From positions 3,571,501 through 3,635,500 of the forward strand of contig NZ_CP165727.1 of the NCBI RefSeq assembly GCF_041200175.1: a stretch of DNA of 64,000 nucleotides, given 5' to 3'. The DNA is from Streptomyces sp. R33 (GTDB taxonomy: Bacteria; Actinomycetota; Actinomycetes; Streptomycetales; Streptomycetaceae). The translations under genes and the position numbers were made by a program. The notes below the pieces were generated by a model. It was given only the letters and a program-made list of their open reading frames with translations. It searched no databases and was not told the DNA's origin. Below, piece by piece: positions 15,238 to 23,849 of this stretch. Within the stretch, counting starts at the first letter, position 1; each line of letters begins with the position of its first letter.

Positions 15238-15941
15238 GGAGCCTTTTCCAACCTCTGGGGTGGCTTGGGTAGTTGGGGTGACAGACGAGTAAAGCCCCTG
15301 GTAGATGGGTTTTCGACCAAGAGAACCGTCTCTACCAGAGGCTTGGCATGCTTGTTTGCCCGTCGGGCGTCGAGGTGTCGAGTTCTGCCCCGCGCTTCTT
15401 GTCCGCCGAGCTGGCCGGCACCGCCGGGAGCTCGGTACCCGTTGGCGGCGCCTGAGCGCGGGCCGGCAAGGCCACCGTCGCTCATCTGCGCAACGGCTAC
15501 ACCTATGCTCAACTCGCCGCCGGGTTCGGCATCGGGACCACCACCGCCTACCGGTACATCAACGAGGCCGTCGCGCTTCTGGCCGCCCTCGCCCCCACCC
15601 TCGCGGAAGCCATCCGGACATCCGGGCGGCCCGCGAACACGGCATACTCGGCGCTCTCGGCGAGGCCGACATCACCTGCTGGGCGGACGAGGGACACCAG
15701 GGTGCCACAGGCGCCGTCCAGGTTCCCTACCGCGGCCGATGGGAGACGCTCTCCAGAGGCCAGCTGGCCGTCAACCGGTCCCACGCGAAGATCTGGGCCC
15801 TCGTTGAGCAAGCCGTCGCCACCCTCAAATCCTGGCGGCTCCTCCGCAGGCTCCGATGCTCCACCACCCGCATCACGCGTCTCGTCCAGGCCGCCCTCAC
15901 CCTGCACCTGGCCAGCTCAGAGTGAGGTGGGAAAAGGCTCC
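15238..15941 (+). mobile_element. IS5-like remnant B (both ends present, internally deleted)
   Basis: The ends GGAGCCTTTTCC (15238-15249) and GGAAAAGGCTCC (15930-15941) are perfect 12-bp terminal inverted repeats. At 704 bp it is shorter than an intact element of this type because the middle of the transposase is missing. A leader hairpin (AGCCCCTGGTAGA pairing with TCTACCAGAGGCT) lies before the transposase start. Its left part is homologous to remnant A in inverse orientation. Confidence 0.8.
15348..15925 (+). pseudogene. Frameshifted, internally deleted IS5-like transposase
   Basis: ATG 15348 opens with MLVCPSGVEV, but the frame shifts near GTRWRR (about 15430) and again around the HTH segment AQLAAGFGIGTTTAYRYI, which is readable in a third frame. 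Sequence then jumps from LAEAIRT to DEGHQGATGAVQVPYRGRW, so about 60 residues containing the first catalytic acidic residue are lost. The C terminus (AVNRSHAKIWALVEQAVATLK to LASSE) is intact. Confidence 0.8.
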
Positions 15942-16031
15942 CTACGTTGTCCTGCGGGATGTGGTGAGCCCTTCGTATGGTTGACCCGCCCAGGGGTGCC
16001 GGGTGTGGTTCAAAAGGCTCTGCCCCAGATG

Positions 16032-17387
16032 GCTTGCACTGATTGGCCGCCCGGCGCCCCACGACGACTCGGCTGCCAATGAGGAATTGCGAATGATCGC
16101 TCCGTAGGGAATCGACAGCGAGGTCGTCCGTCGGGAGGCACCCAGCACACCCCACCGCACGGAGGCATGATGGCCGCGATCTGGGCCGGCATCGACGCAG
16201 GCAAGACCCACCACCACTGCGTCGCGATCGACGAGAGCGGCCGCCGGCTGCTGTCGCGGCGCGTCGCCAACGACGAGCCCGAACTCCTCGAACTCATCAC
16301 CGACGTCCTGGCCCTGGGCGACGAGGTGACCTGGGGCATCGACCTGGCCGACGGCGGAGCCGCCCTGGCCATCACGCTCCTCCTCCACCACGGCCAGCCA
16401 CTGCGCTACATCTCCGGCCGGGCCATCCACCGCGCTTCCGAGAGCTACCGCGGTGAAGGCAAGACCGACGCCAAGGACGCCGCTGTCATCGCCGACCAGG
16501 TCCGCATCCGCCGCGACCTGCACCCCTTACGCGCCGGCGACGACATCGTCACCGACCTCAAGATCCTCACCGGGCGCCGCATGGATCTCGTCGCCGACCG
16601 CACCCGCACCGTCAACCGGCTCCGGGCCCAGTTGACCGGCATCTTCCCTGGCCTGGAACGGGTCTTGGACCTCACGAACAAGGGCCCACTGACCCTGCTG
16701 ACGGGCTACCAGACCCCTGCGACCATCCGTCGGCTCGGCACGAAACGCCTCGAGACCTGGCTACGAAACCGCAAGGTTCTCCGCGCCGACCAGCTCGCCA
16801 CAACCGCGGTCGAAGCGGCCGAACGCCAGCACACCGGCCTGCCCGGCGAGGAGCTGACCGCGCAGATGGTGCACACCCTGGCGCAGGAAGTGATGGCCCT
16901 GAACCAGCAGGTCGCCGAGCTCGACAAGCTCATCGAGGCCCGATTTCGCGACCACCACCACTTCGAAGTGATCACCAGCATGCCCGGCCTTGGCATCGTC
17001 CTCGGGGCTGAGTTCCTGGCCGCCACCGGCGGTGACATGACCGTCTTCGGAACACCGGACCGCCTCGCCGGCTTCGGCGGCGTCGCACCCGTCCCGCGCG
17101 ACTCCGGCAAGATCAGCGGAAACCTACGGCGGCCGCAGCGCTACAACCGACGGCTCCAGCGCGTCCTCTACACTTCCGCGCTCTTCAGCATCCGACGGTC
17201 TGAGGAATCCCACCGGTTCTACGAACGCAAACGCGCCGAAGGCAAGCGTCACACTCAAGCCGTCCTCGCCCTCGCCCGCCGCCGCGTCAACGTCCTCTGG
17301 GCTCTCCTCCGCGATGGACGATGCTACGAACTCACACCACCGACAGCCCTCGCCGCTTGACAGACCACATTAGGAATCAGTGGCAGC
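16032..17387 (+). mobile_element. IS110-family insertion sequence, apparently intact
   Basis: It contains a full-length IS110 transposase. Candidate ends are the imperfect 13-bp inverted repeat GCTTGCACTGATT (16032-16044) and AATCAGTGGCAGC (17375-17387), 11 of 13 positions matching; true ends may lie a little outside. The 5' noncoding part (about 125 bases before the ATG) is longer than the 3' part (15 bases after the stop), the arrangement in which IS110 elements carry the bridge RNA upstream of the transposase. The insertion lies 90 bases from the right end of IS remnant B. Confidence 0.65.
16170..17360 (+). CDS. IS110-family transposase (DEDD)
   Basis: 396 residues. N-terminal RuvC-like DEDD domain: AGIDAGKTHHH (first Asp), IDLADGGAAL (Glu/Asp strand) and KTDAKDAAVIAD (the paired Asp). 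C-terminal Transposase_20 domain: ITSMPGLGIVLGAEFLA and FGGVAPVPRDSGKISG, which carries the catalytic serine region. The second of two adjacent ATGs was chosen because GGAGG lies too close to the first (16167). Residue 120 is encoded by TTA (16527-16529), the rare leucine codon that in Streptomyces needs the bldA tRNA, so translation may be limited to later growth. Confidence 0.93.
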   Translation: MAAIWAGIDAGKTHHHCVAIDESGRRLLSRRVANDEPELLELITDVLALGDEVTWGIDLADGGAALAITLLLHHGQPLRYISGRAIHRASESYRGEGKTDAKDAAVIADQVRIRRDLHPLRAGDDIVTDLKILTGRRMDLVADRTRTVNRLRAQLTGIFPGLERVLDLTNKGPLTLLTGYQTPATIRRLGTKRLETWLRNRKVLRADQLATTAVEAAERQHTGLPGEELTAQMVHTLAQEVMALNQQVAELDKLIEARFRDHHHFEVITSMPGLGIVLGAEFLAATGGDMTVFGTPDRLAGFGGVAPVPRDSGKISGNLRRPQRYNRRLQRVLYTSALFSIRRSEESHRFYERKRAEGKRHTQAVLALARRRVNVLWALLRDGRCYELTPPTALAA

Positions 17388-17520
17388 GTGCCGAGCCGGG
17401 GCAGCGCGTGAGAGCGGCGGAAAGCGCGAGCGGTGACGAAGTGACCCTGAATCCGGGCTACCTCTTTCCTCGCGCACCCGACGGGACGGCGGCGGGAGCG
17501 GGAGGCGGCGTGGCCGGAGG

Positions 17521-18141
17521 TCAGGTGCGGGTGCACATGTGGATCGACATGGTGCCGGAGGGGTCCATGTGGCGGATGCGGAGTTCGGTGCCGTTGTACG
17601 CGATCTCCAGGCGGCCGAACACGTCCTGGGCGCCCATCGGGTACCAGGGCAGCTGGAGTGCGAGGGAGTCCTCCTTGACGGTGTCGGGGACCTTCTCGGC
17701 GACGGAGGTGGCGATGTCGGGGTCCGTGAGGTGCTGTGGGCCGGAGAGGACCTGGAGGTCCAGGCGGCCGCGATGCAGGAACCAGCGGCCGGTCCAGGTG
17801 CCGGCGATGCCGGACCAGACGATGGTCCAGGTGCCGTCGGGGCGGACGGCGGCCCGGCCGGTGTCCTTGCGGTTCTCGCCGGGCAGGGTCGAGCGGATCT
17901 CCCAGGAACCCTTGACGAACTCGGCGAAGGCCCGGCCCACCACTCCGGAGGCCGCCGCGGCGGTGGGTGCCGGAGGGGAGGGCGATGGAGAGGGGGAAGC
18001 CGCTGCGGGGGGCGGGGCGGTGGGCTTGTCCTTGCCCGTGCAGGCGGACAGCAGCGCCGCGCCCGCGCCGAGCGCGAGGTAGCGCAGGGCGGTGCGGCGG
18101 CCGACGAAGCGGGCCGCCGCGCGTATCTCTCGTACCGTCAC
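17521..18141 (-). CDS. Lipoprotein of unknown function
   Basis: 206 residues. The N terminus has a twin-arginine-like signal (GRRTALRYLALGAGAALLSAC) ending in the lipobox LSAC; the mature protein starts with a Pro/Ser/Ala linker and continues as a small beta-rich domain with repeated Trp-Thr-Gly phrases (GTWTIVWSG, GTWTGRW) and an RIRHMDPSGTMSI end. I do not recognise the domain; the shape suggests a lipocalin- or beta-sandwich-like binding fold on the cell surface. It lies just right of the IS110 element and is followed in the same orientation by the next lipoprotein gene upstream. Confidence 0.75.
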   Translation of the reverse strand: MTVREIRAAARFVGRRTALRYLALGAGAALLSACTGKDKPTAPPPAAASPSPSPSPPAPTAAAASGVVGRAFAEFVKGSWEIRSTLPGENRKDTGRAAVRPDGTWTIVWSGIAGTWTGRWFLHRGRLDLQVLSGPQHLTDPDIATSVAEKVPDTVKEDSLALQLPWYPMGAQDVFGRLEIAYNGTELRIRHMDPSGTMSIHMCTRT

Positions 18142-18192
18142 CAGGTCCCCGGGGTCGTTCAGTTGGATCTTGCACGAGTCTACGGCCGCGCC

Positions 18193-18915
18193 TCACCTGA
18201 GCAGCGGCGCCAGGTCGTGGGTCCAGGCGTCGCGGGCCTGGGGCCAGGTGGGGGTGCAGCCGCGGGTGCGGTCGGCCAGGTCGGCGTGGCGCTCGGGGGC
18301 CGCACCGTGGAGCAGGCAGAGGTGGGCGGCGGCCCGGGCGGCGGGCGGTGCGTGCTCGTCGCGGCCGTCGTCGGGGTCCGGGGGCGTACGGGCGTAGGCC
18401 TCGGCGGCGGTGCGGAGCGCCCGTTCGCCGTCCGGGCCCTCGCGGATCAGCATGAGCGCGGCGAAGCTGTCGGCGGCATCCTCCTCGGCGCGGTCCCCGC
18501 CGTACGGCAGGTCGAGCACGTCGACGAGGGCGTGGCCGGCTTCGTGGTAGAGCGTCTCGGTCATCACGTCGGCCACTTCCTCGTCCGTCGTGACGAGCTC
18601 CCGCTCCTGCGTCAGGTCGTCGTAGCAGAGCTCGATCCGCCGGGTTTCGGGGTCGTAGCCGGAACCCTCCCCGGCGCAGGAGCGGGCGAGGACCGTGACC
18701 TGGTACGGGAGGTCGAGGTAGGCGTTGAGGGCGTCGGCCGCGCGCTCCGGCAGTCGCCGCGCGCGCAGGAAGCGGGCGTGGGCGGCGTCGGCCGCCGCCG
18801 GTTCCTCGTACCGGGGTGCGAATCCGCGTGGCGCGGGCCCGGGCGGTGCGCCGCAGCCGGCCAGGGCGAGGAGTACGGACACGCACGGTACGAGGGTCTT
18901 CCACCGTCGGCTCAT
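18193..18915 (-). CDS. Putative lipoprotein zinc metallopeptidase (DUF4344-like)
   Basis: 240 residues with signal peptide and lipobox LAGCG. The mature part has a metallopeptidase motif HEAGH in LYHEAGHALVDV, followed about 20 residues later by EEDAADSFAALML, in which the Glu/Asp pattern fits the third zinc ligand of gluzincin-type enzymes. This layout matches DUF4344 domain proteins of actinobacteria. Paired cysteines (ARSCAG, IELCYDD) could form a disulfide outside the cell. Substrate unknown. It lies 51 bases upstream of the other lipoprotein on the same strand and may share its transcript. Confidence 0.78.
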   Translation of the reverse strand: MSRRWKTLVPCVSVLLALAGCGAPPGPAPRGFAPRYEEPAAADAAHARFLRARRLPERAADALNAYLDLPYQVTVLARSCAGEGSGYDPETRRIELCYDDLTQERELVTTDEEVADVMTETLYHEAGHALVDVLDLPYGGDRAEEDAADSFAALMLIREGPDGERALRTAAEAYARTPPDPDDGRDEHAPPAARAAAHLCLLHGAAPERHADLADRTRGCTPTWPQARDAWTHDLAPLLR

Positions 18916-19061
18916 CGGCCCAGCCTAGAACGTACATATATGCACGCGAGCGACCGAACTTGGACCAACTCCCTCTGATCTAGCTCAAGTTCCCTCGCGC
19001 TTGCGGCTGTCCCGGCGGACACTTGGGGCACGTTGCCGGAGCTCTCTTGAGGGGGATGCCG

Positions 19062-22000
19062 ATGCGGGACAGCCATCGCGGTGAGGCCGAGCGGCTGTTG
19101 GAGCGGGCCGTGGACGAGGAGGCCCAGCGGGCTGCCGGGACAGGGCAACCGGTCGACAGGGGGGCACTGCTGGCACGCGGCCTGGAGGCGCTGGACGCCC
19201 TCGCGGCGAGCGCCGCGGAGGAGTACGAGGCGTACGTCCGGGCCCTGGACGAGGCGGCGGCCGGGGACGAGTCCCTCGGCGAGGCCTTCCGGCGCGGGAA
19301 CAGCTCGACGGCCCTGCTCGTGACGGCGGTTGCGGCGGCCGCCGCCGTCGGGGCCGACCTCTCGCTCGGCGTGGCGGCGGGCACGGCCCTGACCGCCGGG
19401 GCCGTCACCGGCATCGCCGGGGCGGCGGCCACCGTCGCCAAGGTGACGGCCCTGCACCTACCCGCCGCGAACCGCCGGGCCGGGGTGCGCGGCCGCCCCG
19501 GCGGACCGGAGCAGCTGAGGCTGCAGTGGCTGACGGCGCTGGAGGTGCGCGGGATCCGCCCGTTCCTGGAGCAGCAGCGCGCGGTGGCCGCCGCAGCGCG
19601 GGTGCCCCGGCAGCCCTCCCGGAGCACGGCTCCCCAGCTGCGCGGGACCGACCGCAGCGCGGAGGCCCGGCGGCGCAGCGTGCTGGAGCAGTCCTTCGGC
19701 CACCTCCCGCAGTCCGGGGCCCTGTTCACGGGCCGACGGGCGGAGCTGACGCGGATCGCGCAGTGGGTGCAGGCGGCCCGGGCCAGCACGGAGACCCGCC
19801 CGGTGGTCGTGGTGCTGCACGGCGAGCCGGGCGTGGGCCGCACGGCCCTGGCGCTGCGGGCCGCGGACGCGCTGAGGGACCAGTTCCGCGGCGCCTGCGT
19901 GGTGGACCTGCGGGGCGGCTCGCTCAGCGGGGAGGCGCCGCTGTCGACCCGGGAGGCGCTGCTGCACCTGCTGAACCGGCTGGGCGCCCCGCGCGAGCAG
20001 CTGCTGTTCCGCGAGGGGTCCTCGGCGGAGCAGCAGGTACGGCGCCTGGGCGAGCTGTACCACCAGCACCTCCAGGGGCTGCCGGTGACGGTGCTCCTGG
20101 ACGACGCGGTGGATGCGGCGCAGGTGCGGATGCTGGTGCCGGAGCGGTCGGAGAGCCTGGTGCTGGTGACGGCGCGGGAGCCGCTGGAGCTGCCGGACCT
20201 GGCGGCGTGGGTGCACCAGCTGCCGGTGGAGCGGCTGGCGGAGCCGGAGGGCGCGGAGCTGGTGCGCGCCGGGGCGCAGGCGGCCGGCGGGGCCCCGTAC
20301 GAGGAGGAGGCAGCGCGGGGGCTGCTCGCGCTCGGCGGCGGGCTCCCGCTTGCCCTGCGCGTCCTGGCCCCGCTGGGGGCCGCACCGGGAGAAGGCCCGG
20401 ACGGCCCCGGTGACGCCGATGCGCTGGAGCGCGCCCTCGGCCTGGCGTACGCGGGCCTGCCCGAGGAACGGCGCCGGCTGCTGCGGCGGCTCACGCTGGC
20501 CGGGCGGGCCTCGCTCGGCCCGTCGGCCGCGGCGGCGCTGATCGACGCGGACCAGGCGGCGGCCGGGCTGCTGCTGCGCGAGCTGGCGCAGGCGGGCCTG
20601 CTGGACCCCGTGCGCGGGGAGCGGTTCCGGATGCACGACGCGGTGCGCTCGTTCGCGGCGGCGCGGCTCGCGGCCGACGAGGACCGGGCCGAGGCCTCGG
20701 CGGCGCACGGGCGGCTGATCCGCAACTACGCACAGCTCGCGGACTCGGTGATCCGGATGGTCGACGGGAAGATGTCGACCCGGGCGAACCACTTCGGCGG
20801 GCACGGCTTCGCCTCGCTGGACGCGGCGCTGCGCTGGCTGGACGACGAGTCGAGCTTCATCACGGCCGCGCTGCGGCACTCGGAGGACGTGGACCAGCAG
20901 GCGGTGCTGGACCTGCTGGGCGCGCTGTGCGACTTCTGCCTGCTGCGCGGGGACCTGTACCGGCTCGGCGAGATCAACGAGCTGACGCAGGCGGTGGAGG
21001 CCGCCCGGCAGGGCGAGCCCGGCCAGGGGCGGATGGTCCGCTCGGTGCAGTGGCGCACGGGTATCGCGGCGCGCCAGCTCGGCGAGCTGGACAAGGCCCG
21101 CACCACGCTGACCTCGGTGGTCGACCAGTACATCGAGGCGCAGCAGGACGCGGGCGCGGGCATGGCGCTGATCTCGCTCGGCATCACGCTGCACCACCAG
21201 GGGCAGCTGCCGGAGGCCGCGGCCCGCATCCGCGAGGCGCTGGTGCTGCAGGAACCGGACAAGCTGGCCGGCGACCGGGCGTGGGGGCTGCACGCGCTGG
21301 CGGCGGTGGAGCGGGACCGGGCCCACCTGGCGGAGGCGATGCAGCTGCTGGAGCAGTCGCTGGCCCTGCACCGGGAGAGCGAGAGCGTGCACGGTGAGGC
21401 GTGGGCGCATTTCCAGCTGGGGCAGGTGTACCTGCGGCTCGGCGACGTTCCGCGGGCGGAGGCCGAGCTGAAGCCGGCCCTCGAGCTGTACGGGCGTACG
21501 CGCGACGAGCGCGGTCAGGCCTGGGCGCTGACCCAGCTGGGCCGGGCCCGGGTGGTGGACGGGGATCCGGGGCCGGCGGTGGAGCGGCTGCGCGAGGCAC
21601 TGGCCCGGCACCGGGAGCAGGAGGACGCGCGCGGGGAGGCGTGGACGCTGTACTACCTCGGGCAGGCGCTGGAGGAGGGCGGCGAGCGCGACCAGGCGGT
21701 GCGGGAGCTGGAGCGGGCCCGGACGATGTTCTCGCGGATGCGGGACGTGTACGGGCTGGCCCACGCCCGGCACCATTCGGGCCGGGTGACGCGCGACCAG
21801 CGGGCGGCGCAGACGGGGAACCTGAAGAACTCCGGTTTCGCGCGGCAGCTGCTGGTGGACGCGCGGGCGGATTTCCGGCGGATCGGGCTGGCGCACGGGG
21901 AGGCGTGGACCTGCCTGGAGCTGGCGGTGGTGGACGCGGGCAACGGCCGGGCGTCGCAGGCGCTGGGGCTGTGCGAGGAGGCGGCCCGGCTGTTCATCTC

Positions 22001-22301
22001 CTACGGCGACCGGCGCGGGGAGGACTGGGCCCGGTTCCTGCGCTGCACGCTGCTGCCGTACGCGCTCCCGGGCGCGGGCGTGGAGGAGGCCCGGGCGGAG
22101 CTGGCCCGGCTGGCCGCGTCGCCGCATCCGATGCGGGACGGGCGCCTGGAGGACAGCCTGGACACCTACGCGGTGGTGCTGGGGCGGGGCGTCGACCCGG
22201 CGGAGGGCTGGCAGGCGTGGCGGCTCGCGCTGGTCCCGAACCTGCACTCGCGAGAGATCATGGGCGTCCCGATGCCTCCGACCCCGCCGGCGGCCGTATG
22301 A
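19062..22301 (+). CDS. NB-ARC/TPR STAND protein with N-terminal hydrophobic hairpin
   Basis: ATG 19062 is preceded by GAGGGGG at 6 bases; ATG 19056 is too close to that site. 1079 residues. Order: helical acidic N terminus (1-75), very hydrophobic Ala/Gly-rich stretch (82-132) that could cross the membrane twice, linker, then an NB-ARC ATPase with P-loop GEPGVGRT (254-261), Walker B VLLDDAVD (about 344-351), GLPLAL (about 427) and MHD (524-526), then a winged-helix region and at least eight TPR-like repeats to about residue 1000. No SARP DNA-binding domain is present, unlike AfsR. STAND proteins are NTP-switched oligomerising sensors; ligand and output are unknown. The hairpin might be an effector that acts on membranes. 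Confidence 0.85.
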   Translation: MRDSHRGEAERLLERAVDEEAQRAAGTGQPVDRGALLARGLEALDALAASAAEEYEAYVRALDEAAAGDESLGEAFRRGNSSTALLVTAVAAAAAVGADLSLGVAAGTALTAGAVTGIAGAAATVAKVTALHLPAANRRAGVRGRPGGPEQLRLQWLTALEVRGIRPFLEQQRAVAAAARVPRQPSRSTAPQLRGTDRSAEARRRSVLEQSFGHLPQSGALFTGRRAELTRIAQWVQAARASTETRPVVVVLHGEPGVGRTALALRAADALRDQFRGACVVDLRGGSLSGEAPLSTREALLHLLNRLGAPREQLLFREGSSAEQQVRRLGELYHQHLQGLPVTVLLDDAVDAAQVRMLVPERSESLVLVTAREPLELPDLAAWVHQLPVERLAEPEGAELVRAGAQAAGGAPYEEEAARGLLALGGGLPLALRVLAPLGAAPGEGPDGPGDADALERALGLAYAGLPEERRRLLRRLTLAGRASLGPSAAAALIDADQAAAGLLLRELAQAGLLDPVRGERFRMHDAVRSFAAARLAADEDRAEASAAHGRLIRNYAQLADSVIRMVDGKMSTRANHFGGHGFASLDAALRWLDDESSFITAALRHSEDVDQQAVLDLLGALCDFCLLRGDLYRLGEINELTQAVEAARQGEPGQGRMVRSVQWRTGIAARQLGELDKARTTLTSVVDQYIEAQQDAGAGMALISLGITLHHQGQLPEAAARIREALVLQEPDKLAGDRAWGLHALAAVERDRAHLAEAMQLLEQSLALHRESESVHGEAWAHFQLGQVYLRLGDVPRAEAELKPALELYGRTRDERGQAWALTQLGRARVVDGDPGPAVERLREALARHREQEDARGEAWTLYYLGQALEEGGERDQAVRELERARTMFSRMRDVYGLAHARHHSGRVTRDQRAAQTGNLKNSGFARQLLVDARADFRRIGLAHGEAWTCLELAVVDAGNGRASQALGLCEEAARLFISYGDRRGEDWARFLRCTLLPYALPGAGVEEARAELARLAASPHPMRDGRLEDSLDTYAVVLGRGVDPAEGWQAWRLALVPNLHSREIMGVPMPPTPPAAV

Positions 22302-22353
22302 CCGCCTGAGCCGTACGGCCCGACCGCAGGCCCGACCGCAGGGCACGCGCAGT

Positions 22354-22386
22354 CGCCGCCCCTCCCGCCCGGCGGGAGGGGCGGCG
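22354..22386. terminator. Strong bidirectional terminator-like hairpin
   Basis: CGCCGCCCCTCCCGCC and GGCGGGAGGGGCGGCG form a perfect 16-bp stem with almost no loop. It sits between the convergent ends of the STAND gene and the small membrane protein gene. Confidence 0.75.
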
Positions 22387-22410
22387 GCGCATCGTCCGGG
22401 GGACGGCTCC

Positions 22411-22641
22411 CTACGGAGCCCGGTCCGCGGCGGGGGCTGCGGCCGCCGCGCCCGCCTCCGGGGCTTCCTGGAAGTCGACCTTGCCCATGTGGCGGCTCAT
22501 CGACTTCATCAGGCCCCACACCGCGAGGGCGAGGGCCGCGAACACGATGAAGCCCAGGACTCCGGGGGTCACCTTGTTCTTGTCGAAGGTGTCACCCGCC
22601 AGCGGAAGGAGCTCGGTCAGTGCTGCCTGCGTAGCGTTCAT
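22411..22641 (-). CDS. Small single-pass membrane protein (Rv1083-like)
   Basis: 76 residues with one membrane helix (GVLGFIVFAALALAVWGLM, about 29-47), a basic cytoplasmic flank (KSMSRHMGKVDF) and an Ala/Pro-rich tail. It starts two bases after the mca stop on the same strand, so the two are almost certainly one operon. M. tuberculosis has a small membrane protein gene, Rv1083, directly after mca (Rv1082). Function unknown. Confidence 0.85.
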   Translation of the reverse strand: MNATQAALTELLPLAGDTFDKNKVTPGVLGFIVFAALALAVWGLMKSMSRHMGKVDFQEAPEAGAAAAAPAADRAP

Positions 22642-22643
22642 GG

Positions 22644-23525
22644 CTACGCATTCTCCCGGATGCCCGCGAAGAGGTCGGACTCGGGGAGGGAAGTGTCGAC
22701 GAGCGACTTCGCGAGCTCGTACTCCTCCGTGGGCCAGACCTCCTTCTGGATCTCCATCGGCACGCGGAACCAGCCGCCGTCCGGGTCGATCTGCGTGGCG
22801 TGCGCGATGAGCGCCTTGTCGCGGATCTCGAAGAACTCGGCGCACGGCACGTGCGTCGTCAGCGTCCGCTCGGTGCGCTCGAACTCCTTCCAGCGCTCCA
22901 GCCACTCCCCGTACGGGGACTCCATGCCGCGCGAGAGCAGCGCCTCGTGCAGGGCGATGGTGCGCGGCTTGTTGAAGCCCTGGTTGTAGTAGAGCTTCTG
23001 CGGCTGGTAAGCGGGGCCGAACTCGGCCTCCGGGTACTTCTCGGTGTCCGCCGCGCCCTCGAAGGCCACCATCGAGATCTTGTGGGTCATGATGTGGTCG
23101 GGGTGCGGGTAGCCGCCGTTCTCGTCGTACGTGGTGATGACCTGCGGCCGGAACTCGCGGATCTTCTTCACGAGGCGGCCGGCCGCCTCGTCCACGTCCT
23201 CCAGGGCGAAGCAGCCGTCGGGCAGCGGGGGCAGCGGGTCGCCCTCCGGCAGGCCGGAGTCGATGTAGCCCAGCCACTCCTGGTCGATGCCGAGGATCTG
23301 GCGCGCCTCGTCCATCTCCTTGGCGCGGACCTCGTGGATGTTCTTCTCGATGTACTCGTCACCCTGGAGCTTGGGGTTGAGGATCGAGCCGCGCTCGCCC
23401 CCCGTGCAGGTCACCACGAGCACGGGAACCCCCTCGGACACGTACTTGGCCATGGTGGCCGCGCCCTTGCTCGACTCGTCGTCGGGGTGGGCATGGACGG
23501 CCATCAGTCGAAGCTGTTCGGTCAA
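22644..23525 (-). CDS. mca: Mycothiol S-conjugate amidase
   Basis: Zinc enzyme that cleaves mycothiol S-conjugates to a mercapturic acid and GlcN-inositol, the detoxification step of mycothiol-producing actinobacteria. 293 residues, usual length. AHPDDE near residue 12 is the LmbE/PIG-L zinc motif, and GGYPHPDHIMTH carries the second histidine set. The start is TTG (MTEQLRLMAVHAHPDD), preceded by GAGG. A promoter with TTGTTT and TATAAA lies just upstream. Order mca, DUF4307, greA agrees with M. tuberculosis Rv1082-Rv1080c. Confidence 0.96.
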   Translation of the reverse strand: MTEQLRLMAVHAHPDDESSKGAATMAKYVSEGVPVLVVTCTGGERGSILNPKLQGDEYIEKNIHEVRAKEMDEARQILGIDQEWLGYIDSGLPEGDPLPPLPDGCFALEDVDEAAGRLVKKIREFRPQVITTYDENGGYPHPDHIMTHKISMVAFEGAADTEKYPEAEFGPAYQPQKLYYNQGFNKPRTIALHEALLSRGMESPYGEWLERWKEFERTERTLTTHVPCAEFFEIRDKALIAHATQIDPDGGWFRVPMEIQKEVWPTEEYELAKSLVDTSLPESDLFAGIRENA

Positions 23526-23566
23526 GACAGGATCCTCTTTAAGTCGTCAGGGCGGCGGCGTCGCCT

Positions 23567-23596
23567 TTTATATTGACTCCTCCCCTCAGCAAACAA
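23567..23596 (-). promoter_or_regulatory. Candidate sigma-70-type promoter of mca
   Basis: On the minus strand TTGTTT (23596-23591) and TATAAA (23572-23567) are separated by 18 bases, 41 bases before the mca start. The AT-rich block stands out in this GC-rich DNA. In S. coelicolor mycothiol genes respond to thiol stress through SigR, but no clear SigR (GGAAT/GTT) element was seen here. Confidence 0.45.
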
Positions 23597-23849
23597 ATTG
23601 CGCGGGGGATTCCTGGCTCACGCTGCCCGATCGTCCTGCGGAGGATCAGGTCTTCTGCGATCGGCACCAGCCGGGGTGAGACCAGCCCGGAGGAGCATCA
23701 CACGCGCGGAGTTCTTGTCCCTGGGGAGCCGGATTGTCGCCGGAACGAGGCAGGAGCCCCCACCCCTGACCGACGGCCGTGACATCCTCCGGTTACGGTG
23801 TCCGAACCGGGCGAGCGGAACATGCCCGGAACCGAGAGAGGAACGATCG

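Larger units (their letters stand above)
13294..15941. mobile_element. Composite-transposon-like islet: two inverted IS5-like remnants bracketing cargo
   Basis: Remnant A (13294-13559, transposase leftward) and remnant B (15238-15941, transposase rightward) are copies of one element in opposite orientation, with their upstream ends facing each other. The intervening 1.68 kb is visibly poorer in GC than the flanks and holds a small ORF, a bacteriocin-like gene and a membrane-protein gene. Both IS copies are defective, so the structure is a fossil. No target duplication was seen around either remnant. Confidence 0.65.

Noticed and set aside
19458..22346. 962-residue minus-strand open frame opposite the STAND gene
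   Set aside because: Arg/Leu/His-rich shadow; the plus strand has P-loop, GLPL, MHD and TPRs.
22644..23525. MshB deacetylase as alternative name for mca
   Set aside because: The pair of neighbours (DUF4307, greA) and the length favour Mca; MshB lies elsewhere in actinobacteria.
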